Below are positions 34,684-43,452 of a stretch of 64,000 nucleotides of DNA, one piece after another. Source of the DNA: Alteromonadaceae bacterium M269 (GTDB taxonomy: Bacteria; Pseudomonadota; Gammaproteobacteria; Enterobacterales; Alteromonadaceae); assembly GCA_004353515.1 (NCBI GenBank), contig SMNZ01000002.1, positions 682,001 to 746,000 of the forward strand, written 5' to 3'. Each line of letters starts with the position of its first letter. Positions within the stretch are counted from its first letter, which is position 1. Made by a program: the position numbers and the translations under genes. A model generated the notes under the pieces. That model searched no databases and was not told where the DNA came from. It saw only the letters and a list, made by a program, of their open reading frames with translations.

Positions 34684-36258
34684 ATGTCATTCCAGCAAGA
34701 AGTCGATAAAAGACGTACTTTCGCGATTATTTCTCACCCTGATGCGGGTAAAACAACCATTACTGAAAAGGTTTTGCTGTTTGGGAATGCCATACAAAAG
34801 GCTGGTACAGTAAAAGGTAAAAAGTCAGGGCAACATGCTAAATCTGACTGGATGGAGATGGAAAAGGAGAGGGGGATCTCGGTAACCACCTCTGTTATGC
34901 AGTTTCCATACAACGATCGCTTGGTGAACTTACTGGATACACCGGGACACGAAGATTTCTCCGAGGATACTTATCGCACGCTAACAGCTGTTGATTCCTG
35001 TTTGATGGTTATCGATGCCGCTAAAGGTGTTGAAGCACGTACCATTAAATTAATGGAAGTTACACGCTTACGTGATACGCCCATTATCACTTTCATGAAC
35101 AAACTTGATCGTGACACTATGGATCCAATCGATCTGATGGATGAAGTAGAGAGTGTTCTTAATATTAAATGTGCACCTATTACCTGGCCAATTGGGATGG
35201 GTAAAGAATTCAAAGGTGTTTATCATTTATTAAGAGATGAAACTATTTTGTATCAAACTGGGCTGGGCCACGAGATACAAGAAAAGCGCATTGTAAAAGG
35301 TTTAGATAATCCGGAGTTAGATGAGGCGATAGGTCACTATGCTGAAGAACTCAGAGAAATGCTCGATCTGGTAAAAGGTGCGTCTAACGAGTTTAATCAC
35401 GAAGAGTTTATCCGCGGTGAATTGACGCCCGTTTACTTTGGTACGGCACTAGGTAACTTTGGCGTTGACCACATGTTGGATGGACTGGTTGAGTGGTCAC
35501 CTAAGCCACAAGGGCGCTCCACTGATCAACGTGAGGTTGATCCACAAGAGACTAAGTTCAGTGGTTTTGTATTTAAAATTCAGGCTAACATGGACCCTAA
35601 GCACCGAGACCGTATCGCATTTTGCCGAATTGTCTCGGGGAAATACGAAAAAGGTATGAAGATGCATCAAACGCGAATAGGTAAAGATATTCGTATTTCT
35701 GATGCGGTAACCTTTTTAGCTGGCGATAGATCGGCAGCTGAAGATGCTTACGCTGGCGATATTATTGGATTACATAATCACGGCTCTATTCAAATTGGGG
35801 ACACCTTTACGGCAGGTGAGAAGTTTAGGTTCTCTGGTATTCCAAACTTTGCGCCCGAGCTATTTAAGCGCATTCGTTTGAAAGATCCGCTAAAACAAAA
35901 ACAACTACAAAAGGGCCTTATACAGTTAGCTGAAGAAGGAGCTGTACAGGTCTTCAGGCCATTGAGCAACAACGACCTAATCGTTGGTGCGGTTGGTGTG
36001 CTCCAGTTCGATGTGGTTGTTGCTCGATTGAAGTCAGAATACAACGTTGATGCATTGTATGAGCACGTAAGTGTCGCAACAGCACGTTGGGTTTACGGCG
36101 ATGATAAAAAGGTTGACGAGTTTAGACGAAAAGCCGAACAGAATTTAGCGTTGGATGGTGGTGACAACCTCACCTATATTGCTCCAACGATGGTTAACTT
36201 GTCGTTAGCACAAGAACGTTATCCCGATATTGAGTTTAAAACGACTCGCGAACACTAG
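34684..36258 (+). CDS. prfC: Peptide chain release factor 3
   Basis: A 524-aa translational GTPase that removes RF1/RF2 from the ribosome after termination. The G1 motif SHPDAGKTT (near 18), G2/switch region [12 protein letters not shown]3 [16 protein letters not shown] and G4 NKLDRD are all present, and length matches E. coli (529). It ends about 190 bp before argS. Confidence 0.97.
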   Translation: MSFQQEVDKRRTFAIISHPDAGKTTITEKVLLFGNAIQKAGTVKGKKSGQHAKSDWMEMEKERGISVTTSVMQFPYNDRLVNLLDTPGHEDFSEDTYRTLTAVDSCLMVIDAAKGVEARTIKLMEVTRLRDTPIITFMNKLDRDTMDPIDLMDEVESVLNIKCAPITWPIGMGKEFKGVYHLLRDETILYQTGLGHEIQEKRIVKGLDNPELDEAIGHYAEELREMLDLVKGASNEFNHEEFIRGELTPVYFGTALGNFGVDHMLDGLVEWSPKPQGRSTDQREVDPQETKFSGFVFKIQANMDPKHRDRIAFCRIVSGKYEKGMKMHQTRIGKDIRISDAVTFLAGDRSAAEDAYAGDIIGLHNHGSIQIGDTFTAGEKFRFSGIPNFAPELFKRIRLKDPLKQKQLQKGLIQLAEEGAVQVFRPLSNNDLIVGAVGVLQFDVVVARLKSEYNVDALYEHVSVATARWVYGDDKKVDEFRRKAEQNLALDGGDNLTYIAPTMVNLSLAQERYPDIEFKTTREH

Positions 36259-36272
36259 TTTATACACTGAAA

Positions 36273-36411
36273 CGGGCGTCCTGCCCTAATTCAGAACCGG
36301 GAAAGATAAAATGTAATTTTTCTTTCCCTCACATTTTCAATCACAGAAGGTTGATTGAAAATGGCGATGTTTCCATGCATCGCATATAGATTCCACTGTT
36401 GTCAGTTGGAA
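36273..36411 (+). other. Row of stem-loops between prfC and argS
   Basis: Four hairpins follow each other: GGGC/GCCC (36273-36285); a perfect 12-bp stem CATTTTCAATCA/TGATTGAAAATG (36332-36363, 8-nt loop); GCGATG/CATCGC (36364-36383); and TTCCACTG/CAGTTGGAA with one bulge (36391-36411). None has a U tract, so they are not plain terminators. They lie in the presumed argS leader. A structured leader or stability element is an inference. Confidence 0.55.
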
Positions 36412-36445
36412 CTATTTAGTTTGCATAGCGAATAAAAGAGACAGT

Positions 36446-38182
36446 ATGAATATTCAAGCTTTATTAGTAGAACGTTTTCAAAAAGCCATGATTGATATTG
36501 GCGCGCCAGCAGATGCGCCTGCACCTCTGACACGCAGTACCAAGGCAGGTTTTGGTGATTATCAGTTTAATGGTGCTATGGCTTTGGCTAAATCGCTTAA
36601 ACAAAAGCCACGCGATATCGCTGAAAAGCTTGTGGAAGCAGTTGATGTCAACGATGTTGCAGAAAAGCTAGAAGTAGCAGGGCCGGGCTTTATTAACATC
36701 CATTTGAGTGCTCAATGGCTAGCGAAACAAGTTGAACAAACACTCGCAGATGAGCGCTTAAATGTTGATACTCAAACTACACAGACCATGGTAGTTGATT
36801 ACTCCTCTCCTAATCTGGCCAAAGAAATGCACGTTGGGCATTTGCGGAGCACCATCATTGGTGATTCGGTAGCTAAAGTTCTGGAGTTCATGGGGCACAC
36901 AGTGTTACGCCAAAATCATATGGGTGATTGGGGAACGCAGTTCGGCATGTTGCTCGCTCATCTAAATGATAAGTTAGCACATGACGAAGTAGCTGAGACA
37001 GCCCTATCTGATCTGGAAGACTTCTACAGAGAAGCGAAGGTTCGCTTTGATAATGAAGATGGCTTTGCTGATCGCGCACGTGATTATGTTGTGAAGCTTC
37101 AGGGAGGGGACACTGACTGTCTAGCCTTATGGCAACAGTTTATCGACGTATCGATTACACATAGCCAAGATGTTTACGACAAACTCGGTGTTAGCCTGAC
37201 GCGCGAACACGTGATGGGTGAGAGTGCGTATAACCCTGACTTACCCAGTGTGATTAGCGACTTAAAAGACAAAGGTTTGTTGGTTGAAGATCAAGGGGCT
37301 CAAGTAGTATTCATAGATGAACTTGCTGACAAAGAAGGTAAACCGGCGGCTTACATTCTTCAAAAATCAGGTGGTGGTTATCTTTATTCAACGACTGACC
37401 AAGCGGCCATTCGATATCGTAGAGAAAAGCTAGGTGCAACTCGAACGCTTATTTTTACCGATGCTCGTCAAGCGTTGCACTTTAAGCAAACAGAGTTGGT
37501 TGCTCGTAAAGCTGACTTTATTGCTGATAATGAAGTTTATCAGCATTGCCCATTTGGGATGATGTTAGGGAAAGACGGAAAGCCTTTCAAAACACGCTCT
37601 GGTGGCACGGTAAAACTAGTTGAGTTGCTTGATGAAGCAATTGAACGTGCAGAGAAACTGATCTCTGAACGTGATTCAGATATTTCTGATGAAGAGCGTC
37701 AAGATATAGCGGTTAAAGTAGGTATCAGTGCTGTTAAATATGCTGACCTCAGTAAAAACAGAACAACCGATTATATTTTTGACTGGGATACCATGCTGAG
37801 TTTTGAAGGCAATACAGCGCCTTATCTTCAATATGCTTATACCCGAGTTAAAAGTATTTTCCGCAAAGCCAATGTTGATATTGAAGCTATCAACGCTGAC
37901 GTTGTTATTGCTGAGTCTCAAGAAAAAGCACTTGCCGTGAAGTTATTGCAGTATCAAGAGCCTATTATGCAAGTAGCAAGTGATGCGACACCGCACGTGC
38001 TTTGTACTTATATCTATGAATTGGCTAGCTTGTTTATGAGTTTCTATGAAGCATGCCCAATATTAAAAGACGGAATAGACGCTGAAGTTAGAGACAGTCG
38101 TCTGATGTTAGCTGCGTTGACAGCCAAGACCCTAAAATCTGGCCTAGATTTGTTGGGTATAGATACTATGGAAAAGATGTAA
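36446..38182 (+). CDS. argS: Arginyl-tRNA synthetase
   Basis: A 578-aa class I synthetase (E. coli 577) that charges tRNA-Arg. The class I HIGH motif appears as HVGH in SSPNLAKEMHVGHLRSTIIGD (near 130), and an N-terminal Add-1 domain precedes it. The C-terminal anticodon-binding domain holds FEGNTAPYLQYAYTR and the ending ..GLDLLGIDTMEKM, with the conserved LLGI(x)xxxxM pattern. A spaced leader with stem-loops lies upstream. Confidence 0.97.
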   Translation: MNIQALLVERFQKAMIDIGAPADAPAPLTRSTKAGFGDYQFNGAMALAKSLKQKPRDIAEKLVEAVDVNDVAEKLEVAGPGFINIHLSAQWLAKQVEQTLADERLNVDTQTTQTMVVDYSSPNLAKEMHVGHLRSTIIGDSVAKVLEFMGHTVLRQNHMGDWGTQFGMLLAHLNDKLAHDEVAETALSDLEDFYREAKVRFDNEDGFADRARDYVVKLQGGDTDCLALWQQFIDVSITHSQDVYDKLGVSLTREHVMGESAYNPDLPSVISDLKDKGLLVEDQGAQVVFIDELADKEGKPAAYILQKSGGGYLYSTTDQAAIRYRREKLGATRTLIFTDARQALHFKQTELVARKADFIADNEVYQHCPFGMMLGKDGKPFKTRSGGTVKLVELLDEAIERAEKLISERDSDISDEERQDIAVKVGISAVKYADLSKNRTTDYIFDWDTMLSFEGNTAPYLQYAYTRVKSIFRKANVDIEAINADVVIAESQEKALAVKLLQYQEPIMQVASDATPHVLCTYIYELASLFMSFYEACPILKDGIDAEVRDSRLMLAALTAKTLKSGLDLLGIDTMEKM

Positions 38183-38193
38183 TTAATCACATA

Positions 38194-38223
38194 TATGCGC
38201 CAAGCTAACGAGTTTGGCGCATA
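38194..38223. terminator. Hairpin between convergent argS and hypothetical gene
   Basis: A perfect 10-bp stem, TATGCGCCAA with TTGGCGCATA, and a 10-nt loop between two convergent genes. There is no U tract on either side, so terminator function is only likely by position. Confidence 0.45.
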
Positions 38224-38240
38224 AAGCTCTTCAGTTAAAC

Positions 38241-38846
38241 TTACTCTTCTTCTACTTTTTGAACGACATCGGCAAAACCACTTGCTTCGCCAAAGGTTTT
38301 ATAGTGGTGAACAGCATAGCTGATTTGAGCGGCGTTCCATTCTTCCAGTTTTGCCAAAAGTTCGGGATTTTGCTGCGCTAGTTTATTCATATCCGCAATA
38401 TGATCTTTTTGTCGCTCTAGCATCGACTCTTTTATCTCAGCACGGCTAATGTTAGTGAGGTTGTTGAACAAATTTCTTCTTGAACCCCTTAATCTAGCGT
38501 CTTGTCTGGCTTCAAATAATATTCTGTTCTGGAAAGCAGGGGCACAGATTCGGGTCTTGGTTTTTCTGCCTACATAAACTTTATCTTCGCAGCTTACTTT
38601 AAAATCGTCATCATTGGTTAAGCTGTTGTATAGCGAAAAGAAGTCTTCTTCGGAGTTTCTCAAGGCTCTTTTGAAAAAGCTTAAAGGCCGTTGCCCATAT
38701 ACTTCGATTCTTTCAATCGCTTTTTCAACGCTTTGTTGTTGGTTTGGATTAGTAACGTGTCCTAAGATAGCTGAGCTTTCTTGAGCAGATACGTTTGCTT
38801 GGAAAAACATAAACAATAGTGCGGAAAAAGATCCGAGATATTTCAT
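38241..38846 (-). CDS. Exported protein of unknown function
   Basis: A 201-aa protein with a signal peptide (MKYLGSFSALLFMFFQANVSA-QE). The mature part starts with a Gln-rich segment, then IERIEVYGQRPLSFFKRALRNSEEDFFSLYNSL, a pair of Cys (VSCEDK, RICAPAF) that could form a disulfide, and a charged helical tail. The IEVYGQRPLSFF motif recurs in uncharacterised exported proteins of marine gammaproteobacteria. No function is known. It reads convergently with argS. Confidence 0.65.
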   Translation of the reverse strand: MKYLGSFSALLFMFFQANVSAQESSAILGHVTNPNQQQSVEKAIERIEVYGQRPLSFFKRALRNSEEDFFSLYNSLTNDDDFKVSCEDKVYVGRKTKTRICAPAFQNRILFEARQDARLRGSRRNLFNNLTNISRAEIKESMLERQKDHIADMNKLAQQNPELLAKLEEWNAAQISYAVHHYKTFGEASGFADVVQKVEEE

Positions 38847-38916
38847 AGCCCATTCCCTTTATATCGGTAACTATTTTATCTAATACTACTCGCAATTCGC
38901 TTTATTTCAACAATCG

Positions 38917-39324
38917 CTAATTTGGGTTATTGGTATCAGACGGTGTTTTAGTGTTGCCATAGTCCTTGGTGTTAAACGTATTTTCATGTTTTTTCATGCG
39001 TTCGGTGACTAAAGTTTCTATTTGTTCAACATAATCATCACTGGTGGGTGTCGCTGTTTTATCTGATGCGGTATTGTGATTAAACAAATTAATAAAGTCG
39101 TCGCTTTTACGTCCAAATTTGAGTAGAGACTGAAAATAAATGGCAGGATTACTGGGGTTAGTGATGGTACCGTATAACGCCAATATGATGCTCACTGGAC
39201 TTAAAATAAGATCCCTGAGCCCATCCATTGCGAGTTTACATTGGAAAACTAAAACATCACGTAAGAGCTTTCTGGTCGTGCTTTTGTTTTCTTGCTGCGT
39301 CTTTACATCTATTTGATCATCCAT
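38917..39324 (-). CDS. Small protein of unknown function with one hydrophobic stretch
   Basis: A 135-aa protein: polar start, RKLLRDVLVFQCKLAMDGLRDLILSPVSIILALYGTIT near residues 19-56 with a hydrophobic helix, then a polar Thr/Asn-rich tail. It resembles a small conserved hypothetical family in gammaproteobacteria that shares the LRDLILSPVS motif. It may be a membrane-associated protein. It lies upstream of the exported protein on the same strand, 70 bp away. Confidence 0.55.
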   Translation of the reverse strand: MDDQIDVKTQQENKSTTRKLLRDVLVFQCKLAMDGLRDLILSPVSIILALYGTITNPSNPAIYFQSLLKFGRKSDDFINLFNHNTASDKTATPTSDDYVEQIETLVTERMKKHENTFNTKDYGNTKTPSDTNNPN

Positions 39325-39449
39325 TCACCAGAGGCCTTTACGTAATTAAAGATTAATGAGCATAATAACTTCTTTAATTTATACCGAATTTTCTTAAAAA
39401 TATACCGACTTATCTCAGCATCCACGAGGATGTTTAACAGGAAATACTC

Positions 39450-40022
39450 ATGACAAAAATATTGGCATTCGCGGGTAGTACACGCAAAGATTCTTTCAAT
39501 AAAAAACTGGTTAAAGTCGCTGCAATGGGAGCTCAAGAGGCAGGTGCAGAAGTCACTTATATTGATCTGGCTGACTTTCCTATGCCGCTTTTTGATGAAG
39601 ACCTCGAAGCAGAGAAGGGGATGCCTGAGCATGCTCAACGTTTTAAAAATTTGATGCTTGAATCTGACGGCTTCCTGATTTCTTCACCAGAATACAATGG
39701 TGCTTACAGTGCGGTACTTAAAAACGCGATCGATTGGGCATCCCGCGGTGCTGAAGGTGAACCTATTCTTGCTGCCTTTAGAGGTAAAACAGCGAGCTTG
39801 ATGGCGACTTCTCCTGGAGCTATTGGTGGTTTGCGTGGACTAGGTGCACTAAGTACGCTATTGAGTGGTGTCGGAGTTCTAATATTGCCTAATCAAAAAG
39901 CCGTAGGTAAAGCTCATGAGAAGTTTAACGAAGATGGCACTATGACAAGTGAGAAGATGCAAGCCAACGTTATGAAAATGGGGGCTGACTTAGTCGCTAC
40001 CATTGAAAAGTTGCAAGGCTAA
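39450..40022 (+). CDS. NADPH-dependent FMN reductase family protein
   Basis: A 190-aa flavodoxin-like oxidoreductase. KILAFAGSTRKDSFNKKLV is the FMN phosphate loop with the G-S-x-R-x-x-S pattern, and LISSPEYNGAYSAVLKNAIDW is the flavin-ring motif, both typical of the azoreductase/chromate reductase group (ChrR/YieF). It should use NAD(P)H to reduce quinones or other acceptors in the cytoplasm. It stands alone. Confidence 0.92.
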   Translation: MTKILAFAGSTRKDSFNKKLVKVAAMGAQEAGAEVTYIDLADFPMPLFDEDLEAEKGMPEHAQRFKNLMLESDGFLISSPEYNGAYSAVLKNAIDWASRGAEGEPILAAFRGKTASLMATSPGAIGGLRGLGALSTLLSGVGVLILPNQKAVGKAHEKFNEDGTMTSEKMQANVMKMGADLVATIEKLQG

Positions 40023-40123
40023 GAACAAGCGACCTCCCAGAACAGAGGGATCTGAAAGTTAGCTAAATAGGGCCGAGTAACCTAATCTTAATTATGGTCT
40101 CGGCAATTTTGAACGTTGTGATA

Positions 40124-41011
40124 ATGTCGAATAAGATACGAATGTTCAAAAACACTTTCAGCCTTTATCTTCAACTAGGCAAATTTCGGTTGTGCCTGTT
40201 GGTTCTTTTTACTGCGCTTATTGGCTACGGGCTTGGTGTTGAGCATTTTGATATTGGTGAGTTATGGGCCTTTTCAACTGGGACATTACTCACCGCTATG
40301 GGAGCCAACGGTCTTAATCAATGGTGGGAAAGGGAACGTGATAGTTTGATGGTTAGAACGCGAAATCGTCCTATTCCATCTAAGAAAATGACTTCAACAC
40401 ATGCCCTGCTAGCGACCATGATTTGGTCTGTCGCAGGCATAATTGTTCTATTGATTGGCGTTAATGGTCTTACTGCTCTATTAGCATTTATAACACTTGT
40501 CAGTTATTTACTCATCTATACTCCTGCCAAACCTTATTCATCAATTGCTGTTTTGTTAGGGGCTGTTCCTGGCGCGATTCCTCCGATGATGGGATGGACG
40601 GCTGCAACCAACACTCTGAGTATCGAAGCTTGGGTTTTAGGTTGCGTACTCTTTTTATGGCAGATACCTCATTTTATGTCTCTAGCTTCCATCTACCGGC
40701 ATGATTATGACAAAGGAGGCTATCACTTACTTCTCGATAACCCTGAAATTGAAAGAGCAACTCGCGGCATCATTTTAGTTTTTAGCTTAGCGTTATTGGG
40801 AGTCACATTGTTAGCGCCAGCAGTTGGTGTTGGTAAAAGCGTTTTTCTTATCGGAGCAACTGTTTTTGGAGGGATAATGGTTTGGTTCGCAATAAGGCTC
40901 TACCAACAATACAGTATTAAAAATGCACGGCTCGTTTTTAGAGGAAGTATTATTTATATTCCACTACTAATGATATTGCTATTGGTTGACCAAAGAATAC
41001 TAAGTCTTTAA
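40124..41011 (+). CDS. Heme o synthase (protoheme IX farnesyltransferase)
   Basis: About 295 aa from ATG 40124; ATG 40094 and ATG 40142 are other possible starts and none has a strong ribosome-binding site. A UbiA-superfamily enzyme with about eight helices. The first prenyl-PP site is NQWWERERDSLMVRTRNRPIP, where the usual NxxxDxxxD has Glu in the middle, and the second is YRHDYDKGGYHLL. It makes heme o, the first step to heme a for the oxidase encoded nearby on the other strand. Gene names in use are ctaB or cyoE. Confidence 0.88.
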   Translation: MSNKIRMFKNTFSLYLQLGKFRLCLLVLFTALIGYGLGVEHFDIGELWAFSTGTLLTAMGANGLNQWWERERDSLMVRTRNRPIPSKKMTSTHALLATMIWSVAGIIVLLIGVNGLTALLAFITLVSYLLIYTPAKPYSSIAVLLGAVPGAIPPMMGWTAATNTLSIEAWVLGCVLFLWQIPHFMSLASIYRHDYDKGGYHLLLDNPEIERATRGIILVFSLALLGVTLLAPAVGVGKSVFLIGATVFGGIMVWFAIRLYQQYSIKNARLVFRGSIIYIPLLMILLLVDQRILSL

Positions 41012-41144
41012 AAATTCTTTTATTCAAACAGTTATCTTTGAATTTTGAGCTAATTCAGGTTCAGGTTATTTAGTGCTATAATTGAATTTTAACATTTTAT
41101 TTACATTTGGCGCTAAAGGATGTTGTGTTGCGAGGGCAACGACC

Positions 41145-41702
41145 ATGAAAAGATATTATTACATTAGTGATGATCTAAATGACTTAGAATCAGTTGAAAG
41201 AGAATTGGAAGACAAAGGGTTTAGTACACCCCAAATTCACGTACTGAGTGAAAACGATGCGGAAGTTGAAAAGCATCACCTCCACGCAATAGAGGCAGTA
41301 CTTAAGCAAGATGTTGTGCATTCTACTGAACTCGGTGCGGTAGTGGGGGCTGTCATGGCAACTTTGGTATTGCTCGTTGCTTATCTAATGGAATGGCATA
41401 CCACGGCAGCAGGCTGGATCCCATTTGGCTTTTTAGCCGTCGTCATCTTAGGGTTTTGCACTTGGGAAGGCGGGTTGATTGGTATTCAAATTCCCAACTA
41501 TCAATTTAAGCGTTTCCAGAAGCTATTAAAGGAAGGGAAACACGTCTTCTTTGTTGATATAGATGCAGAGCAAGAAGAAGCCTTGTCGCAGATTGTAGCA
41601 GAACATCCGAGATTAAAAGTCGCTGGCACCGGCGAGGCAACACCAGGATGGGTTGTTCACGGCCAAGAGAAGTTCCATAAAGCGATGAAAATACTACCTT
41701 AG
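41145..41702 (+). CDS. Membrane protein with glycine-rich helices, function unknown
   Basis: From ATG 41145 (GAGG site 9 nt upstream) the protein has 185 aa. An N-terminal soluble region of ~65 residues (MKRYYYISDDLNDLESVERELEDKGF, an ACT- or DUF1269-like beginning) is followed by two helices with Gly/Ala spacing (ELGAVVGAVMATLVLLVAYL and a second at ~90-110) and a cytoplasmic tail ending in GQEKFHKAMKILP. Proteins of this build are sometimes called magnesium-transporter-like, without proof. It is convergent with the oxidase operon. Confidence 0.65.
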   Translation: MKRYYYISDDLNDLESVERELEDKGFSTPQIHVLSENDAEVEKHHLHAIEAVLKQDVVHSTELGAVVGAVMATLVLLVAYLMEWHTTAAGWIPFGFLAVVILGFCTWEGGLIGIQIPNYQFKRFQKLLKEGKHVFFVDIDAEQEEALSQIVAEHPRLKVAGTGEATPGWVVHGQEKFHKAMKILP

Positions 41703-41713
41703 ATTTTGCAGCA

Positions 41714-41735
41714 GCGGGCCTAATCTCAAGCCCGC
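41714..41735. terminator. GC hairpin between convergent genes
   Basis: GCGGGC and GCCCGC form a 6-bp GC stem with a 10-nt loop in the 38-bp gap between the membrane-protein gene and the oxidase operon. There is no U tract, so its role as a shared terminator is tentative. Confidence 0.4.
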
Positions 41736-41740
41736 CAGCT

Positions 41741-42085
41741 CTAGCTACGAGTAAAAAACAGTATGCGGCTGAGCAAGGTATAATCAGACTCCATTGCCAT
41801 AATGCCGATAAATAAGCTTAAGCAAAGTGGCGGTATCAGTATCGCGCAAATCAATGCCATTCGTTCCCACATCATATGCATGAACACACTGATAATCAGG
41901 CCTGCTTTTAAAGCCATAAAGATTAGGATAAGTGACCAGCGTAATATGCCTTGAAGCTGCATATAATCCACCAGATAAGAGAGTCCGCTGAGAAAAAATA
42001 GCAGCAGCCATACTTTTAAATATAGGCTTATAGGATGCTCTTGGTGAGCTTGGTCTTCTGTGTGAGTTTGAATATCGACAGACAT
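41741..42085 (-). CDS. Cytochrome c oxidase subunit IV
   Basis: A 114-aa membrane protein with three helices (YLKVWLLLFFLSGLSYLVDYM, SLILIFMALKAGLIISVFMHMMWE, ALICAILIPPLCLSLFIGIMAME). The KAGLIISVFMHM motif is typical of the bacterial subunit IV (CtaF/CyoD-like) family. It is the last gene of the oxidase operon, 15 bp after subunit III. Confidence 0.88.
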   Translation of the reverse strand: MSVDIQTHTEDQAHQEHPISLYLKVWLLLFFLSGLSYLVDYMQLQGILRWSLILIFMALKAGLIISVFMHMMWERMALICAILIPPLCLSLFIGIMAMESDYTLLSRILFFTRS

Positions 42086-42100
42086 AATAACTCTCCAAAT

Positions 42101-42775
42101 CTACCAAAGGTAAAATAACGCAAAAATGAAAACCCAAACCAAATCAACAAAGTGCCAATAGAGGCCGGATATTTCGACAATCTCGTAGTTGCCCGATTGC
42201 TCGTAGTGTCCTTTGAGTATTTTGATCGCGACAGTAGCGAGGTAGATCACACCGATTGAAACATGTAGTCCGTGAAACCCTGTGACCATAAAGAACACCG
42301 AGCCGAATTGGGGTGCTCCGAACGGATTTCCCCAAGGCCTAACGCCTTCTTCAATCAGTTTGCTCCATTCAAATGCCTGCATGCCAACGAAGGATAAGCC
42401 TAAAACTGCCGTTACAATCATTAGTAGCGCAGCTTTCATTTTGTCTTTGCGATAACCGAAGTTAACGGCCATCGCCATGGTGCCACTACTGGTGATTAAG
42501 ATGAAAGTCATGATTGCAATCAAAACTAAAGGAATATGATGCCCAGCTATTTCGAGGGCGAATACTTCGCTAGCGTTGGGCCAAGGCTCTGTTGTCGACA
42601 TGCGAACAACCATGTATCCAATGAGAAAGCAGCTAAATACAAAGGTGTCACTTAACAGGAAAATCCACATCATGGCTTTGCCCCAAGATACCTTGAATGT
42701 ATTTTTATCGCCTGCCCAATCGGAGACGAATCCTTTTACGCCTTTGGGGTCTTCTAGAGTATGAGTCGTTTGCAT
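42101..42775 (-). CDS. Cytochrome c oxidase subunit III
   Basis: From ATG 42775 (GGGAGG upstream) the protein has about 224 aa and seven hydrophobic segments. Subunit III marks are KAMMWIFLLSDTFVFSCFLIGYMVVR, FFMVTGFHGLHVSIGVIYL and the ending ISGLYWHFVDLVWVFIFALFYLW, with the conserved HxxH-like and WHFVDxVW motifs. It is the second of two subunit III-like proteins in the operon and the more canonical one. Confidence 0.92.
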   Translation of the reverse strand: MQTTHTLEDPKGVKGFVSDWAGDKNTFKVSWGKAMMWIFLLSDTFVFSCFLIGYMVVRMSTTEPWPNASEVFALEIAGHHIPLVLIAIMTFILITSSGTMAMAVNFGYRKDKMKAALLMIVTAVLGLSFVGMQAFEWSKLIEEGVRPWGNPFGAPQFGSVFFMVTGFHGLHVSIGVIYLATVAIKILKGHYEQSGNYEIVEISGLYWHFVDLVWVFIFALFYLW

Positions 42776-42777
42776 TT

Positions 42778-43452
42778 TTACACACCTCCCAACCCGCAAA
42801 ACTCAACGATGGCGTCATAAGTTTCTGGTTTGCTTACCAGCAGTGCGAATAATAAGACCCATAACCCTAATAGGAAGTGCCAATACATTGCGCAGAGGCT
42901 AATGCATTGATTCATAATGGCCTGACTACGTTTCGTATTTCGGCTGATGACAGCACTGACAGCGTATAGCCACACCAACAGCCCAATAATGACATGGGTT
43001 GCATGTAACCCTGTGAGTAAGTAAAAGAAACTCAGAGCGGGGTTTACATCGACGGCGAAACCTTGCTGGTAAAGATGCTGCCAAAAAATGAGCTGGCCTA
43101 CGACAAAAGCGCAGGAAAATAGGCCGCCTAGCATTAACCCAATCTGAGGAAAGTGCTGACGCTTTGTTTTTGCCAGTTGTAGAAACAAGCTCGCCATGAT
43201 TAAGTAAATGGTGTTTAGCCAGAGCTGACTTTTATCATAGAGAGGCTGGCTAGGTTGTTCAGCTAATGGTTGCCAATCCGGGTATTGTGAGCGCATCAAA
43301 AACGCCACTATAAATAAGAAAAATAGAGCCGAGATAACCACCAAAAGCACCTTAAGTCCCGCTCGCCTCGTGTTTACTTTCCCTTTGTGCTGTACTTTAG
43401 GAATAACACCTTGTTCCCAAGGTTTTTCAGTGATGGACGATAAAATGCTCAT
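42778..43452 (-). CDS. Second subunit III-like protein of cytochrome c oxidase
   Basis: A 224-aa membrane protein with about six or seven helices. It keeps the core subunit III pattern in LSFFYLLTGLHATHVIIGLLVWLY and in ISLCAMYWHFLLGLWVLLFALLVS, but lacks the usual WHFVD (WHFLL instead). It overlaps subunit I by 4 bp and is followed 2 bp later by the canonical subunit III. It could be a paralogue that forms part of a split subunit III, or an assembly partner. Confidence 0.85.
   Translation of the reverse strand: MSILSSITEKPWEQGVIPKVQHKGKVNTRRAGLKVLLVVISALFFLFIVAFLMRSQYPDWQPLAEQPSQPLYDKSQLWLNTIYLIMASLFLQLAKTKRQHFPQIGLMLGGLFSCAFVVGQLIFWQHLYQQGFAVDVNPALSFFYLLTGLHATHVIIGLLVWLYAVSAVISRNTKRSQAIMNQCISLCAMYWHFLLGLWVLLFALLVSKPETYDAIVEFCGLGGV

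Noticed and set aside
34971-35213. Antisense open frame in prfC
   Set aside because: It lies fully inside a strongly conserved gene and has no start signal or family features; many similar shadow frames were dropped for the same reason.
36273-36411. T-box riboswitch in the argS leader
   Set aside because: No T-box sequence or specifier loop is seen, and T-boxes are not expected in gammaproteobacteria.
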